Assembly (NCBI RefSeq): GCF_028640845.1
Contig: NC_080539.1
Location: 369,997,233 to 370,061,232, forward strand
DNA length: 64,000 nt
Reading direction: 5' to 3'
Source of the DNA: Ahaetulla prasina
Taxonomy: Eukaryota > Chordata > Lepidosauria > Squamata > Colubridae
Positions 21,559-32,194 of this stretch are shown here, one piece after another. Position numbers and translations under genes: made by a program. The notes beneath the pieces are model-generated. The model had not been told where the DNA came from and did not search any database. It saw only the letters and a program-made list of their open reading frames with translations. Position 1 is the first letter of the stretch; each line of letters starts with the position of its first letter.

Positions 21559-21867
21559 CAGTGGTGAAATCCTACCGGTTTGCGTGAACCGGTAGTGATA
21601 AAAGCTACTTGTTCGGTGAACTGGTAGTAAAAAAAAAAAAAGCTACCAGTTGCTCAGAACCGGTATTTCTGATGATCAGCTGTGTTGCATGATTAATAGT
21701 CAGGAAATCCTGCTTTCTAGCAAATCTAAATAGTGCGACACAGCTCTTCTCCCCCTCGCTGTTCTACTTACCTTGTTCAGTGTTTTTTTTCCGCACAAAG
21801 CGCGCATTTAGCGCGCACTGCGCATGTTGTGGAAAGCTGGTGGCAGCTGAGGAGGATTTCACCACTG
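21559..21867. mobile_element. AACCGGT-family hAT MITE
   Basis: cagtggtgaaatcctaccgg and ggatttcaccactg are inverted ends. The 8-bp flank GATAGGAT (21551-21558, 21868-21875) is perfect, but it sits in a GATAG-type microsatellite, so it is weaker proof. Confidence 0.82.
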
Positions 21868-21975
21868 GATAGGATAGGATAGGATGGGATGGGATGGGAT
21901 GGGAGGTGAGGTGAGGTGAGATGAGATAAAATGATAAGATGATAAGATAAGATAATAATAATAATAATAATAATA
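21868..21975 (+). repeat. (GATAG)/(GATGG)/(GTGAG) microsatellite ending in (AAT)n
   Basis: A pentamer array whose unit changes along its length. Confidence 0.9.
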
Positions 21976-22043
21976 ATATCAGAGTTGGAAGGGACCTTGG
22001 AGGTCTTCTAGTCCAACCCCCTGCCCAGGCAGGAAACCCTACA
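21976..22043 (-). mobile_element. CR1 3' terminus
   Basis: cagagttggaagggaccttg to aggcaggaaaccctac. Confidence 0.75.
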
Positions 22044-22167
22044 GATAAGATAACCTTTATTGTCATTTTTGTGTGCGCGCACATTGGCATACATTAAGAA
22101 TGAAATTCTGTTGCCTGCTTTCAAAAGTGCACACCTATTTAACACAGATGGAGACATGTATATATAC

Positions 22168-22421
22168 CAGTGGTGGGTTTCAATTTTTTTTACTACCAAT
22201 TCTGTGGGTGTGGCTTGGTGGGTATGGCATGGCTTGGTGGGCGTGGTAGGGGAAGGATACTGCAAAATCCCCATTTCCACCCGATCAGATGGGACTCGGG
22301 AGGCAGAGAATAGATGGGGAAGGGGACAGCCAGAGGTGGCATTTATTGGTTCTGCGAACAACTCAAAAGTTCCGCTACCGGTTCTCCAGAACTGGTCAGA
22401 ACTGGCTGAAACCCACCTCTG
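22168..22421. mobile_element. AACCGGT-family hAT MITE
   Basis: cagtggtgggtttcaat and ctgaaacccacctctg ends. Flanks atatatac and ggatatac match 6/8. Confidence 0.72.
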
Positions 22422-22454
22422 GGATATACATACATATGTGTATACCTACAGCCT

Positions 22455-22835
22455 AACATATAAACATCCCCAGGAACTAGATATCTCCAGACTACTGGAG
22501 AGAAGGACCAAGGGGTGACATGATAGCAGTCTTCCAATATTTGAGGGGCTACCACAAAGAAGAGGGAGTCAATCTATTCTCCAAAGCACCTGAAGGCAGG
22601 ACAAGAAGCAACGGGTGGAAACTAATCAAGGAGAGAAGCAATCTAGAACTCAGCTGGAATTTCCTGACAGAACAATTAATCAGTGGAACAACTTGCCTCC
22701 AGAAATCGTGGGTGCTCCAAGGTTTTTAAGAAGAGATTGGAGAACCATTTTTCTGAAATGCTATAGGGTCTCCTACTTGAGCAGAGGCAGGGCTAGAAGA
22801 CCTCTAGGGTCCCTACAGGCTTATGATTCTACACT
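22455..22835 (+). mobile_element. CR1 LINE 3' end
   Basis: + strand frame with [20 protein letters not shown], then a 3' end with frame damage. Confidence 0.85.
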
Positions 22836-22859
22836 TTATGTTCAAGAGATGCTCAAAAG

Positions 22860-23105
22860 CCAAAAAAAGAGAGAGAGGGATAGAGGCTCTTTTGCTCTCT
22901 GTTTTTTCTTTGCTTCTGTCTCTGTTCTGGAAAGGAAAAGGAGAAGGAATTGAGGAGAAAAAGAATGGAAGAGAGAAGGAAGAGAAAAAGGATGCAAGGG
23001 AGGAGGAGTTGAGGAGAAGAAGGACGGAAGAGGGGAGAAGGAAGAGGAGAAGGAGTGGTGGAGAAGGATGGTGGAAGGGAGAAAGAAGAAGAGGAGAGCA
23101 GCAGG
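22860..23105 (+). repeat. Purine-rich tract
   Basis: GGA/GAA-rich sequence, largely the left arm of the inverted repeat below and its extension. Confidence 0.8.
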
Positions 23106-23319
23106 AAGTTAAAAATATCCCAGTAGCATTAACACATTGTCAAAAAGTCTGGGAAGATCATTCTCTCTGCCAGTTACTGCAAAAAATAATACTAATAATA
23201 CTAATACTAATACTACTACTACTAATAAAAATACAGGTGGCATCTCTCCGGGTGCCCCTCCTTCAATCCTGCCTTAATAAACCTCATTCCTAGTTCAACT
23301 ATCCTGATGGCAGCCCTGC

Positions 23320-23585
23320 ATTCCCGATCTTTTTATTTATTTTTATTTATTTATTTTATTTTGTCACAACAATATATGTAGGTATCATACAAAAAGATTA
23401 TATAGTAAATAAACACATATATGGGTAAATATAAGGAGGTATAAGCATATATATAGGAAGAAGAAAAGAAAAACAATAGGACAGGAACGGTAGGCACGTT
23501 TGTGCGCTTATGCACGCCCCTTATGGTCCTCTTAGGAATGGGGTGAGGTCAATAGTAGAAAGTTTTTGGATAAAACTTTTAGGAT
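23320..23585 (-). mobile_element. Second LINE family, 3' terminus
   Basis: (TTTA)n tail and caataggacaggaacggtag, ending in the ORF end. It lies in the spacer of the inverted repeat. Confidence 0.75.
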
Positions 23586-23696
23586 TATGGGAAGATCTCT
23601 CTCATTTCAACCTTTTATTCTTTTTCACCAGCATCTGTTGCCGAAATCTCAAACCTCCTGGAGAATCCTGGGGAAATTCAGGTGTTTGTGCCACCT

Positions 23697-23697
<1 letters not shown>

Positions 23698-23785
<88 letters not shown>
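23698..23785 (+). repeat. (ATT)n microsatellite, about 29 units
   Basis: Uninterrupted ATT triplets immediately left of the right inverted-repeat arm. Confidence 0.97.
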
Positions 23786-23854
23786 GCAGTAACTGGCAGA
23801 GGGAATGAACTTCCCAGACTTTTTGACAATGTGTTAATGCTACTGGGATATTTT

Positions 23855-24655
23855 TAACTTCCTGCTGCTCTCCTCTTCTTCTTTCTCCCGTCCACCATCC
23901 TTCTCCACCACTCCTTCTCCTCTTCCTTCTCCCCTCTTCCGTCCTTCTTCTCCTCAACTCCTCCTCCCTTCCATCCTTTCCCTCCTCCTTCTCTTCCTTC
24001 TCTCTTCCATCCTTTTTCTCCTCAATTCCTTTTCCTTTCCATCTTTCTCCCTTCCTTCCTCCTTCTATCCTTCTCCTCCATAATTCCTTTTCCTTCTCCC
24101 TTCCTTCCATCCTTCTCCTCCCCCTTTTCCCTTCTATCTTTTCCTCCACGTCCTTCTCTCTTTCATCCTTCTCTCCCTCTTCCCTTCCATCCTTCTTCTC
24201 CACAATTCCTTCTCCTTTTCCTTTCCATGTTTCTCCCTTCCTTCCTCCTTCTATCCTTCTCCTCCATAATTCCTTTTCCTTCTCCCTTCCTTCCATCCTT
24301 CTCCTCCCCCTTTTCCCTTCTACCCTTTTCCTCCACAAGTCCTTCTCTCTTTCATCTTTCTCTCCCTCCTCCCTTCCATCCTTCTCCTCCACAATTCCTT
24401 TTCCTTCTTCCTTTCATTCTCCTCTCTTCCACACTTCTCCTGCTCCTTCTTCCTTCTACACAATTCCTTCTCCTTCCCCGTTCCATCCTCCTCCTCCACT
24501 TCTCCATCTCCCTTCCACCCTTCTCCCTACCCTCCTTCTCCTTCACTTCTCCTTCTCCCTTCTATCCTTCCCTTCTCCACCACTCCTCCTTCTTCCCCTT
24601 CCCCTTTCATCCTCCTCCTCCTCCCTTCCATCCTTCTCCTTTTTTCGTCCCTCTT
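23855..24655 (+). repeat. Pyrimidine-rich tract, 0.8 kb
   Basis: Nearly all C/T, with an irregular repeat around ccttctcctcc. Minus-strand open frames rich in Glu, Lys and Arg are artefacts. Confidence 0.9.
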
Positions 24656-24659
24656 TCGA

Positions 24660-25020
24660 TTGGACCGACAGATTTTACGCAACCGCATCCGGAAAGTTTT
24701 GCAATTTGTCTTTCCTGTAATCTGCAGCCTTGTCAGCGCGTTAGGATCTGGACTGCGAGGGAACCGCCACAATTTTGGGATTCCCACCGGGCAGCGGCGC
24801 CCAAAGGCCACCCCGCAAGGTAGTCGCCGCCCCCCCGCTCCCCGGGATGGAGCAGATCGGGAAGAGCCCCCAATGCAGCCGGGCACAAGACCGGAGAAGC
24901 GGCGGGCGGGAGGAATGCGCAGCTGAGCGCTGGAGGGTCCTCAAAAGCGAAAGGAGGAAGCAGGCGGGGCTGGTCCTCGGTTTGGTTCTAAGTGGTGTTT
25001 TATGTGAACTTCTCCTTGCT
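24660..25020. promoter_or_regulatory. CpG-rich segment, possible CpG island
   Basis: I count about two dozen CpG between 24746 and 24981, in a GC-rich block set between two pyrimidine tracts. CpG is scarce nearby. A promoter or distal element of GNA15 (5 kb downstream) is possible. An 83-codon + frame at 24775-25026 has no recognised motif. Confidence 0.45.
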
Positions 25021-25104
25021 TCATAAACTCGTGTGTGTGTGTGTGTGATTGTAAATCTCCGCTGATTGGATGATCAAGCAGGATAGGGGACAACACCCCT
25101 GCCC

Positions 25105-26928
25105 CCACCCCGGAGGCGGTCTCCTCCTCCTCCTTCTCCATCATTCTCTTCCTCCATTCTCCTCCTCCTCCTCCTTTCCCCTTCCTTCTCCTCTGTTAAT
25201 AACCCCTTTGCCCTTCCACCTCCTCCTCTTCCTTTCCTCCTCCCTTCATTCTCCTCCTTCTCCTTTAATTCTGCTCCTCCTCTTCCCTTCCTCCTCCTCT
25301 TTTAATCCCTTTCTCCCTTCCTCCTCTTTCTCTCCTTCTCCCGTCATTCTCCTACTCCTTTAATCCTCTCCTCCTCCTTTTATCACCCTTTTCCTCCTCT
25401 TCCTCTCCTTCCTCCTCCTCCTCTCTTAATGCTTCTCCTTTAATCTTCCTCCTTCCCCTCCTGCTCTTCCCTTCCTTCTCCTCTTTTTAATCCCTTCCTC
25501 CTCTTCTCCCTTAATTCTTCTTCTCCTTTAATCCTCTCCTCTTTCTTCTCCTTTTATCACCCTTTTCTTCTCTCCCTCTCCCTCCTCCTCCTCTCTTAAT
25601 GCTTCTCCTTCCCCTTTAATCTTCCTCCTTCCCTTCCTTCTCCTCTTTTAATCCCTTTCCACCTTCCTTCTCTTCTCCCTTCATTCTCTTCTCCTTTAAT
25701 CCTCTCCTCCTCCTTTTATCACCCTTTTCTTCTCTTCCTCCTCTTCCTTTCCTTCCTCCTCGTCCTCTCTTTATGCTTCTCCTTTTATCTTCCTCCTTCC
25801 CCTCCTGCTCTTCCCTTCCTTCTCCTCTTTTAATCCCTTTCCACCTTCCTCCTCTTCCTCCTCTTCCTTCCTTCCTCTCCTTCTCCTTCATTTTCTTCTC
25901 ATTTAATCCTCTCCTCCTCCTCTTCTCCTTTAATCCTCTCCTCTTTCTCTCCTTCTCTCCTCCTCCTCCTCTCTTAATGCTTCTCCTTCTCCTTTAATCT
26001 TCCTCCTTCCTTCCTTCTCCTCTTTTAATCCCTTTCCCTTCCTCTCCTTCTCCTTCATTTTCTTCTCATTTAATCCTCTCCTCCTCCTTTTATCACCCTT
26101 TTCTTCTCTTCCTCCTCTTCCTCTCCTTCCTCCTCCTCTCTTAATGCTTCTCCTTTAATCTTCCTCCTTCCTCCTTCCTCCTTCCTTCCTTCTCTTTTTA
26201 ATCCCTTTCCATCTTCCTCCTCTTCTCCCTTCATTCTTCTCCTTTAATCCTCTCCTCTTTCTTCTTCTTTTATCACCCTTTTCTTCTCTTCCTCCTCTTC
26301 TTCCTCCTCCTCCTCTCTTAATGCTTCTCCTTTAATCCTTTCTCCCTTCCTCCTCTTCTCCCTTCATTCTTCTTCTCTTTTAATCCTCTCCTCTTTCTTC
26401 TCCTTTTATCACCCTTTCTTCTCTCCCTTCTCTCCCTCTCCCTCCTCCTTTCTTAATGCTTCTCCTTCTCCTTTAATCTTCCTCCTTCCCTTCCTTCTCT
26501 TTTTAATCCCTTTCCACCTTCCTCCTCTTCTCCCTTCATTCTTCTTCCCCTTTTATCCTCTCCTCTTTCTTCTCCTTTTTTTACCCTTTTCTTCTCTCCT
26601 TCTCTCCTCTCCTCCTCCTCCTCTTAATGCTTCTCCTTCTCCTTTAATCTTCCTCCTTCCCTTCCTTTTCCTCTTTTAATCCCTTTCCCCCTTCCTCTCC
26701 TTCTCCCTTCATTTTTCTTCTCATTTAATCCTCTTCTCCTTTTTTCTTCTCTTCCTCCTCTTCCTCTCCTTCCTCCTCCTCCTCTCTTAATTCTTCTCCT
26801 TTAATCTTCCTCCTTTCCCCTCCTGCTCTTCCCTTCCTTCTCCTCTTTTTAATCCCTTTCCACCTTCCTCCTCTTCCTCTCCTTCTCCCTTCCTTCTCCT
26901 TCTTCTTTAATCCTCCTCCTCCTCCTGG
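25105..26928 (+). repeat. Pyrimidine-rich minisatellite, about 140-205-bp units
   Basis: C/T-rich, punctuated by recurring landmarks tcttaatgcttctcc and tttatcaccctttt. The first recurs at about 25425, 25590, 25970, 26140, 26310, 26450 and 26625. This shows a degenerate higher-order tandem repeat. Confidence 0.85.
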
Positions 26929-27349
26929 CCCAAAGTTAAGCCCTGGCTGGTTTTTTTTTCCAACCTAAAGAAGATTTTGCTTTGATGTAGGACGTTAAGA
27001 GGGGGCACCAGTTTTCATGGCGGGCATCTAGACCGAGGGAGGCAACTTCAGGAAGGGAAGATAAATGAGATGAGCTTCATGCCACAAATTCTTCTGAGAT
27101 AGACAATTTATTTATTTTGGAGTCCAGGGTGCAGATGGCTTTGTTCCAAGAAAATTTGAAAATTTGAAAATTTGAAATCTACTTTAGCAACTTAAGAAGA
27201 GGGTTGTTTGCATAAAACAGGTTTTTTTTGTGTGTGTGAAGAAACTGCTCACCTGGGCAACTTCCCTCCCTTGTCTAAAATCTTCCCTCCCTTGTCTAAA
27301 ATCAAATCTTCCCTCCCTTGTCTAAAATCAAAGCAGAACAGGTTTACTC
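26929..27349. other. Low-copy stretch with a short triplicate
   Basis: No gene recognised. The 22-bp motif cttccctcccttgtctaaaa occurs three times at 27260-27330. Confidence 0.4.
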
Positions 27350-27510
27350 ACCTGAAAAGGATGCCTGGAGGATTGTGGATGCTCTATCCCTGGAGGTTTT
27401 CAAAAATAGACTGGAGAACCCTTTGACTTAGGATGGTATAAGGTTTTCTGCATGGAGCCGTGGGTCGGACTAGAGGACCTCCGAGGTCCCTGCCAGCCCT
27501 ATGATTTTTA
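27350..27510 (+). mobile_element. CR1 3' terminus
   Basis: ctctatccctggaggtttt to gaggacctccgaggtccctg. Confidence 0.7.
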
Positions 27511-27664
27511 TGTTTTTAAATTGCTCGCTTGGTTGATGACCTTATTTTGCTTTCCGAAACTTTACGAAAGCTTTAAGACAGAACACGGAAATGAAACTTG
27601 GGGGTGGAATGAACTGCCAATTTTCATTCTGATTGTGTCACTTCTCTCTTTCAGCTGATAAATA

Positions 27665-28010
27665 TCTCAGGGGTTGCCACAATATCTATTCCAATATCTC
27701 AGGGGTTGCCACAAAGAAGAGAGAGTCAAGCTATTCTCCAAAGCACTTGAGGACAGGATAAGAAGCAATGGATGGACACTAATCAAGGAGGGAAGCAACT
27801 TAGAACTAAGGAGAAATTTCCTGGCAGTTAGAACAATTAATCAGTGGAATAATGTGCCTCCAGAAGTTGTGAATGCTCCAACACTGGAAGCTTTTAAGGA
27901 GATGTTGGATAACCATTTGTCTGAAATGGTGTAGGGTTTCCTGCCTGGGCAGGGGGTTGGACTAGAAGACCTCCAAGGTCCTTTCCAACTCTGTTATTAT
28001 TATTATTAAA
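27665..28010 (+). mobile_element. CR1 LINE 3' end
   Basis: + frame with RRNFLAVRTINQWNNVPPEV, terminating in an (ATT)n tail. Confidence 0.87.
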
Positions 28011-28120
28011 TAGAAAAAGGAAAGCGAAAGAAAACTGGGTTCTCATAAAACCCCTGGATTATCAGGGTGAGCCTTGCTGGATCCCAAATGCAGAGGAGAA
28101 GAAACTGGGATGGAGAACAA

Positions 28121-28625
28121 GAATAGAATGGAATGGAATGGAATGGAATGGAATATGAATATGGAATATGGAATATGGAATATGGAATATGGAATAGAAT
28201 AGAATAGAATAGAATAGAATAGAATAGAATAGGGAATATGGAATGGAATGGAATAGAATAGAATGGAACAATATGGAATATAATATAATAGAATAGAAAA
28301 TAGAATAGAATAGAATAGAATAGAATAGAATAGGGAATATGGAATGGAATGGAATATGGAATATGAAATATGGAATATGGAATATGGAATGTGGAATGTG
28401 GAATGGAATGGAATGGAATAGAATGAAATATGGAATAGAATAGAATAAAATATGGAATATGGAATGGAATATGGAATATGGAATAGAATAGAATAGAAAA
28501 GGGACTATGGAATGGAATAGAATAGAATAGAATAGAATGGAATAGAATGTGGAATGTGGAATGTGGAATGTGGAATGTGGAATATATAATAGAATGGAAT
28601 ATGGAACAGAACAGAACAGAATAGA
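28121..28625 (+). repeat. Compound (AATAG)/(GGAAT)/(GGAATAT) microsatellite
   Basis: gaatagaatag blocks alternate with ggaatatggaatat blocks. This is the reverse-complement counterpart of the array at 42439. Confidence 0.95.
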
Positions 28626-29130
28626 ATCGAATAAGAGTTGGAAAGGACCTTGGAGGTCTTGTAGTCCAACCCCCTACTCAGCCAGGAAACCCTATACCAT
28701 TTCAGATAAAGGTCCATCCAATCTCTTCTTAAAAACCTCCAGTGATGAAGCACCTATGATTTCTGAAGGCAAACCATTCTACTGGTTGATTGTCCTCGCT
28801 GTTAGGAAGTTTCTCCTTAATTCCAGGTTGCTTCTCTCTTGGTTACTTTCCACCCATTGCTTCTTGTCCTGCCCTCAGGGGCTTTGGAGAATAATATGAC
28901 CCCCTCTTCGTTGTGGCAGCCCCTCAAATATTGAAATACTGCTATACATGTCACCCCTAATTCTTCTTTTCTCTAGACTGGCCAAACAGAAATCCTGCCA
29001 CCGTTTCTTCATTTGTTTTAGTCTCCGGGCTTTTAATCATCTTAATTGCTCTTCTCTGCACTTTTTCCAAAGTCTCAACATTTATTTTTTTTTGGTAGTG
29101 TTGCAACCAAACTTGGTTGCAGTTATTCCA
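28626..29130 (-). mobile_element. CR1 LINE 3' end
   Basis: Minus-strand CR1 3' sequence from gagttggaaaggaccttgg to gttgcaaccaaacttggttg. It is back to back with the following + copy. Confidence 0.82.
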
Positions 29131-29540
29131 AATTATTGTCTAGTTTAATGAAAAGAAAGGGGAGACATGTTAGCAGTGATCCAATATCTCTGGGGTTGCC
29201 CCAAAGAAGAGGGAGTCAAGCTATTCTCCAAAGCACCTGAGGATAGAACAAGAAGCAATGGGTGGAAACAAATTAAGGAGAGAAGCAACTTAGAGCTAAG
29301 GAGAAATTTCCTGACAGTTAGAACAATCAATCAGTGGAATAACTTACCTCTGGAAGCTCCAACACTGGAAATTTTTAAGAAAATGTTGGATAACCATTTG
29401 TCTGAAATGGTGTAGGGTTTCTTGCCTGGGCAGGGGGTTGGACTAGAAGGCCTCCAAGGTCCCTTCCAACTCTGTTGTTGTTGTTGTTGTTGTTATTATT
29501 ATTATTCCAGGTGTGGCCTTACTAAGGCTTTACCGTCTCT
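29131..29540 (+). mobile_element. CR1 LINE 3' end
   Basis: + frame with [20 protein letters not shown], then (TTG)n/(ATT)n. It ends just before the GNA15 5' flank. Confidence 0.87.
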
Positions 29541-29835
29541 GACCCTGTCAGTAGCTCGCTCAAGTAGCTTCCCATGAACGTGGGAGGGTGGAAATAGCCC
29601 AGCCCACATTGCTGGCATAGGTGGGGTCTCCCCCTCCCATGCCAAATTTTTTTTTGTCTCACGCTGAAATTTGATCTCTGGACAGTTTCTGCTGGAGCGC
29701 CGCTTCCAAGAGACAGAGATTGATGGTCAGGCTACTCCTCGGGGAAGCACTCAGCCAGCGCTCCTGGATCAAATCCTGATTTTGTGAGTCCCCCGCTTTG
29801 ATTTTGGGAAAACCTGGAGCGATTTGGGAAGCACC
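29541..29835 (+). promoter_or_regulatory. Probable 5' UTR and proximal promoter of GNA15
   Basis: Low-copy sequence between the end of a CR1 fragment and the GNA15 start codon. An in-frame TGA at 29785-29787 lies upstream of the ATG with no earlier in-frame ATG, which supports the chosen start. I see no clear TATA box. The transcription start cannot be fixed from sequence alone. Confidence 0.45.
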
Positions 29836-29962
29836 ATGGTTTGGTGCCTGTGTTTTATGTCCGAAGATGAGAAAAATGCCATGGTGATCGATAAAGAAAT
29901 CAGCCGGCTGCTTCAAGAGCAGAAGAAACGAGACCGGTGGGAGTTAAAGTTGCTACTGTTGG
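29836..29962 (+). CDS. GNA15: GNA15 exon 1 (N-terminal helix to start of P-loop)
   Basis: Encodes 42 codons plus the first base of Gly43. The ATG context (caccATGg) has A at -3 and G at +4. The protein begins MVWCLCFMSEDEK and ends ELKLLLLG, the beta-1 strand and entry to the P-loop seen in every Gα. Cys4 and Cys6 are candidate palmitoylation sites, which anchor Gq-class proteins to the membrane; this is inferred from the family. The N-terminus is shorter than in human GNA15. The donor is GTGAGT at 29963, phase 1. Confidence 0.92.
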
Positions 29963-29979
29963 GTGAGTAGATAACTATA

Positions 29980-30378
29980 CAGGCAGTCCTCGTCTTACAA
30001 CAGTCCATTTAGCGACCGTTCGAAATTACAGCAGCCCTGAAAAAAATATATGACCGTGGCCGTTTTTCACACTTACGACCGTTGCGACATCCCCGGTGAT
30101 CACATGATCAAAATTCAGATGCCTTGGCGACTCGTGTTTATGACGGTCACTGTGTCCCGGGGTCACGGATTCCTCTTTTTGCAACCTTCTCACAAGTAAA
30201 GTCAAGGGGGAAACTAGATCCGCTTAACGACCGTCTGACTAACTTAACAGCTGCGGCGATTCACTTAGCAACGGTGACAAGAAGGGTCGATAAATGGGGA
30301 GAAATGCGCTGAACGACGGTCTCGCCTAGCAACAGAAAATTTGGGCTCAGTTGTGGTCGTATAGTCGAGGACTGCCGG
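29980..30378. mobile_element. Tigger-like MITE, complete (intron 1)
   Basis: caggcagtcctcgtcttac preceded by TA, ending gtcgaggactgccgg. About 400 bp, the full-length form. Confidence 0.75.
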
Positions 30379-30419
30379 TGTGTGGTATTATGGGTTGTAT
30401 CGTCAGAGGTATGAGTAGC

Positions 30420-30545
30420 TTAAGAACCATGGTGGTGCAGTAGTCAGAATGCAGTACGACAGGCTATTTCTGCTGGCTGTCGGCAGTTCGATCCTGACCG
30501 GCTCAAGTTTGACTCAGCCTTCCATCCTTCCAAGGTCATTTTTCA
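30420..30545 (+). mobile_element. Second tRNA-derived SINE family, head
   Basis: ccatggtggtgcagtagtca with B-box-like cagttcgatcctgacc. Confidence 0.7.
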
Positions 30546-30654
30546 GTTTATTTCTAATGCAGCAAAGTTTGAACTGAAATCTAGTTTTGGAAATTAATAA
30601 AAAAACTGGCTTATGTCCCTTGTTTGTTCTCTTCAAATAAATGCTTTCCATCTT

Positions 30655-30713
30655 TCCCTTCCTCCCTTCCCTTTCTCTCCCTCTCTCATTCTCTCTCTGT
30701 CCCTTCCTCTCTC

Positions 30714-30746
<33 letters not shown>

Positions 30747-30760
30747 TTCCCCCTCTTTTT
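30655..30760 (+). repeat. (CT)n microsatellite
   Basis: Interrupted CT/CTTT repeat. Confidence 0.9.
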
Positions 30761-30762
30761 TA

Positions 30763-30965
30763 ATAGCAATAGCACTCAGACTTATATACGGCTTCACAGT
30801 GCTCTACAGCCCTCTCTAAGCGCTTTACAGAGTCATCCTATGGCCCCCAACAATCTGGGTCCTCGTTTTAGCGACCTCGGAAGGATGGAAGGCTGAGTCA
30901 ACCGTGAGCCTGGCGAGGTTCGAACTGCCAAATTGCAGGCAGCCGGCAGGCAGCAGAAGTAACTT
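30763..30965 (-). mobile_element. Second tRNA-derived SINE family
   Basis: agcaatagcactcagactta to gaggttcgaactgccaaatt. The B-box is on the minus strand. Confidence 0.75.
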
Positions 30966-31080
30966 GAGGACCCCGATTGTTGGGGACAAAAGGGTGATTT
31001 TGTAAAAACTGCTTACAGTTTTTGCAGTAAAGCACTGTGAAGCGGTATATAAGTCTAAGTGCTATCGCTATTAGAGCACA
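30966..31080 (+). mobile_element. Second SINE family, 3' half
   Basis: gaccccgattgttgggg to gcggtatataagtctaag, inverted relative to the previous copy. Confidence 0.65.
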
Positions 31081-31164
31081 GGTGGAATAATTTTATCCCT
31101 TCTGCCATGTTATCTATCAGAGTCTGTGGGTAATGGTTTCCTGTATCATTCCTGAAGTCTTTAC

Positions 31165-31384
31165 AGGTAGTCCTTGACTTACGACCGTAATTGAGCGTGG
31201 CAATTACGGTCAGAAATCATAACAGTTGTGAAGTGGGTGATCTTTAGAATATTTTTTGCAGGGATTGTTAAGCGAATCCATTGTTAAATGTGGAACCGGG
31301 TTGTAAGTAGCTTTTTTTGTGGGGGGGGGTCTGTCGTAACTTGCTAAGTGGTTGCTAAGTGATCGTTTGTAAATCGAGGACTAC
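31165..31384. mobile_element. Tigger-like MITE, internally deleted
   Basis: caggtagtccttgacttac and atcgaggactacttg ends only about 220 bp apart. Confidence 0.7.
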
Positions 31385-32194
31385 TTGCATAATAGAAAGA
31401 AGAAAAGTGATTTGCAGGCTTCTTCTAATTCTTCAAAATTCTCTTTTTGGGGGCAATTCTCCTCCAACTATCCAAAATGTAAAAAACCTGAAGCAAAATA
31501 CTAAATTTAGGCAAGGAAACGTTAGCATTAATTTTGGCCATCAAGCAAATAGTCATTTAACCACATAATGGTCGAAAAATTCAAGATGGCGGCCACAACG
31601 CCATGAGGAAAGTTCCACTTATTTTTAATGCCGAACGTTAAAGCAGACAAACGATTGTTTTTCCTCCCAATCTGTTAAAAAATTACCACTAAAAAAAAAG
31701 CCAAAACTTCATCTGTTCGATTCTGGTGCGGTACTATTTGTTGCTTTACGCTTAAAAGCAAAAACACGCCTGTAGAACTGAGTGTTTACGCGATTTATTG
31801 GAGGCTGTTTTCAGGATTAACGCTTGTTATGAGAAATGTCAAGGGTTCGTGCCAAAATCCAACACATTTTACTGCCGCAGTTGCAAATGTTATTGTTAAC
31901 CCCACGCCCTTTTTTATGGATTCATGAAGATCAAACCGGCTGAATAAAATGTTTTCAGCAGCCCTTGGCTTGCTATCACTTGCAGCTGAGATGCTTTTGG
32001 GAAGGAGACTACGACCAAGCCAGCTTCTGATAGCTGAAGTGAGATGTTGGTTAGTTAGAGAACGGCACAGATATCCACGTTAGGTTTGGAAGTGACCCCG
32101 ATTAAAAGCGGGGCTCAATTGAATGCTCACGATGTTGGGACACTAAAGCCACCAGCCTTGGAAAGTGGATTTCTAAGCTGGATATCTACTGATC
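31385..32194. other. Low-copy intron 1 sequence
   Basis: The longest stretch in intron 1 with no recognised repeat. It contains a perfect YY1-type motif AAGATGGCGGC at 31583-31593. Confidence 0.4.
31583..31593 (+). promoter_or_regulatory. YY1-type motif AAGATGGCGGC
   Basis: An exact match to the YY1 core consensus, within low-copy intron 1 DNA. Occupancy is unknown. Confidence 0.4.

Larger units (their letters stand above)
22988..23978. repeat. Large inverted repeat: arms 22988-23181 and 23785-23978
   Basis: The 194-bp arms are reverse complements with few differences: cagttactgca ends the left arm and tgcagtaactg starts the right. Both hold caatgtgttaatg-type unique sequence plus the purine/pyrimidine tract. 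The 603-bp spacer contains a LINE tail and triplet arrays. Confidence 0.85.

Noticed and set aside
23781..24392. 203-codon Glu/Lys/Arg-rich minus-strand frame
   Set aside because: It lies in a pyrimidine-rich low-complexity tract and has no domain or codon signal.
24775..25026. 83-codon frame in the CpG-rich segment as a gene
   Set aside because: No recognised motif; GC-rich DNA often holds open frames. Kept only as a possible regulatory segment.
1..29500. GNA11 terminal exon
   Set aside because: Expected nearby by synteny, but no sequence encoding the conserved Gα C-terminal exon was found.
31300..31345. Possible G-rich structure near ggggggggg
   Set aside because: A single short G run, not four separate runs; it lies inside a Tigger-like MITE.
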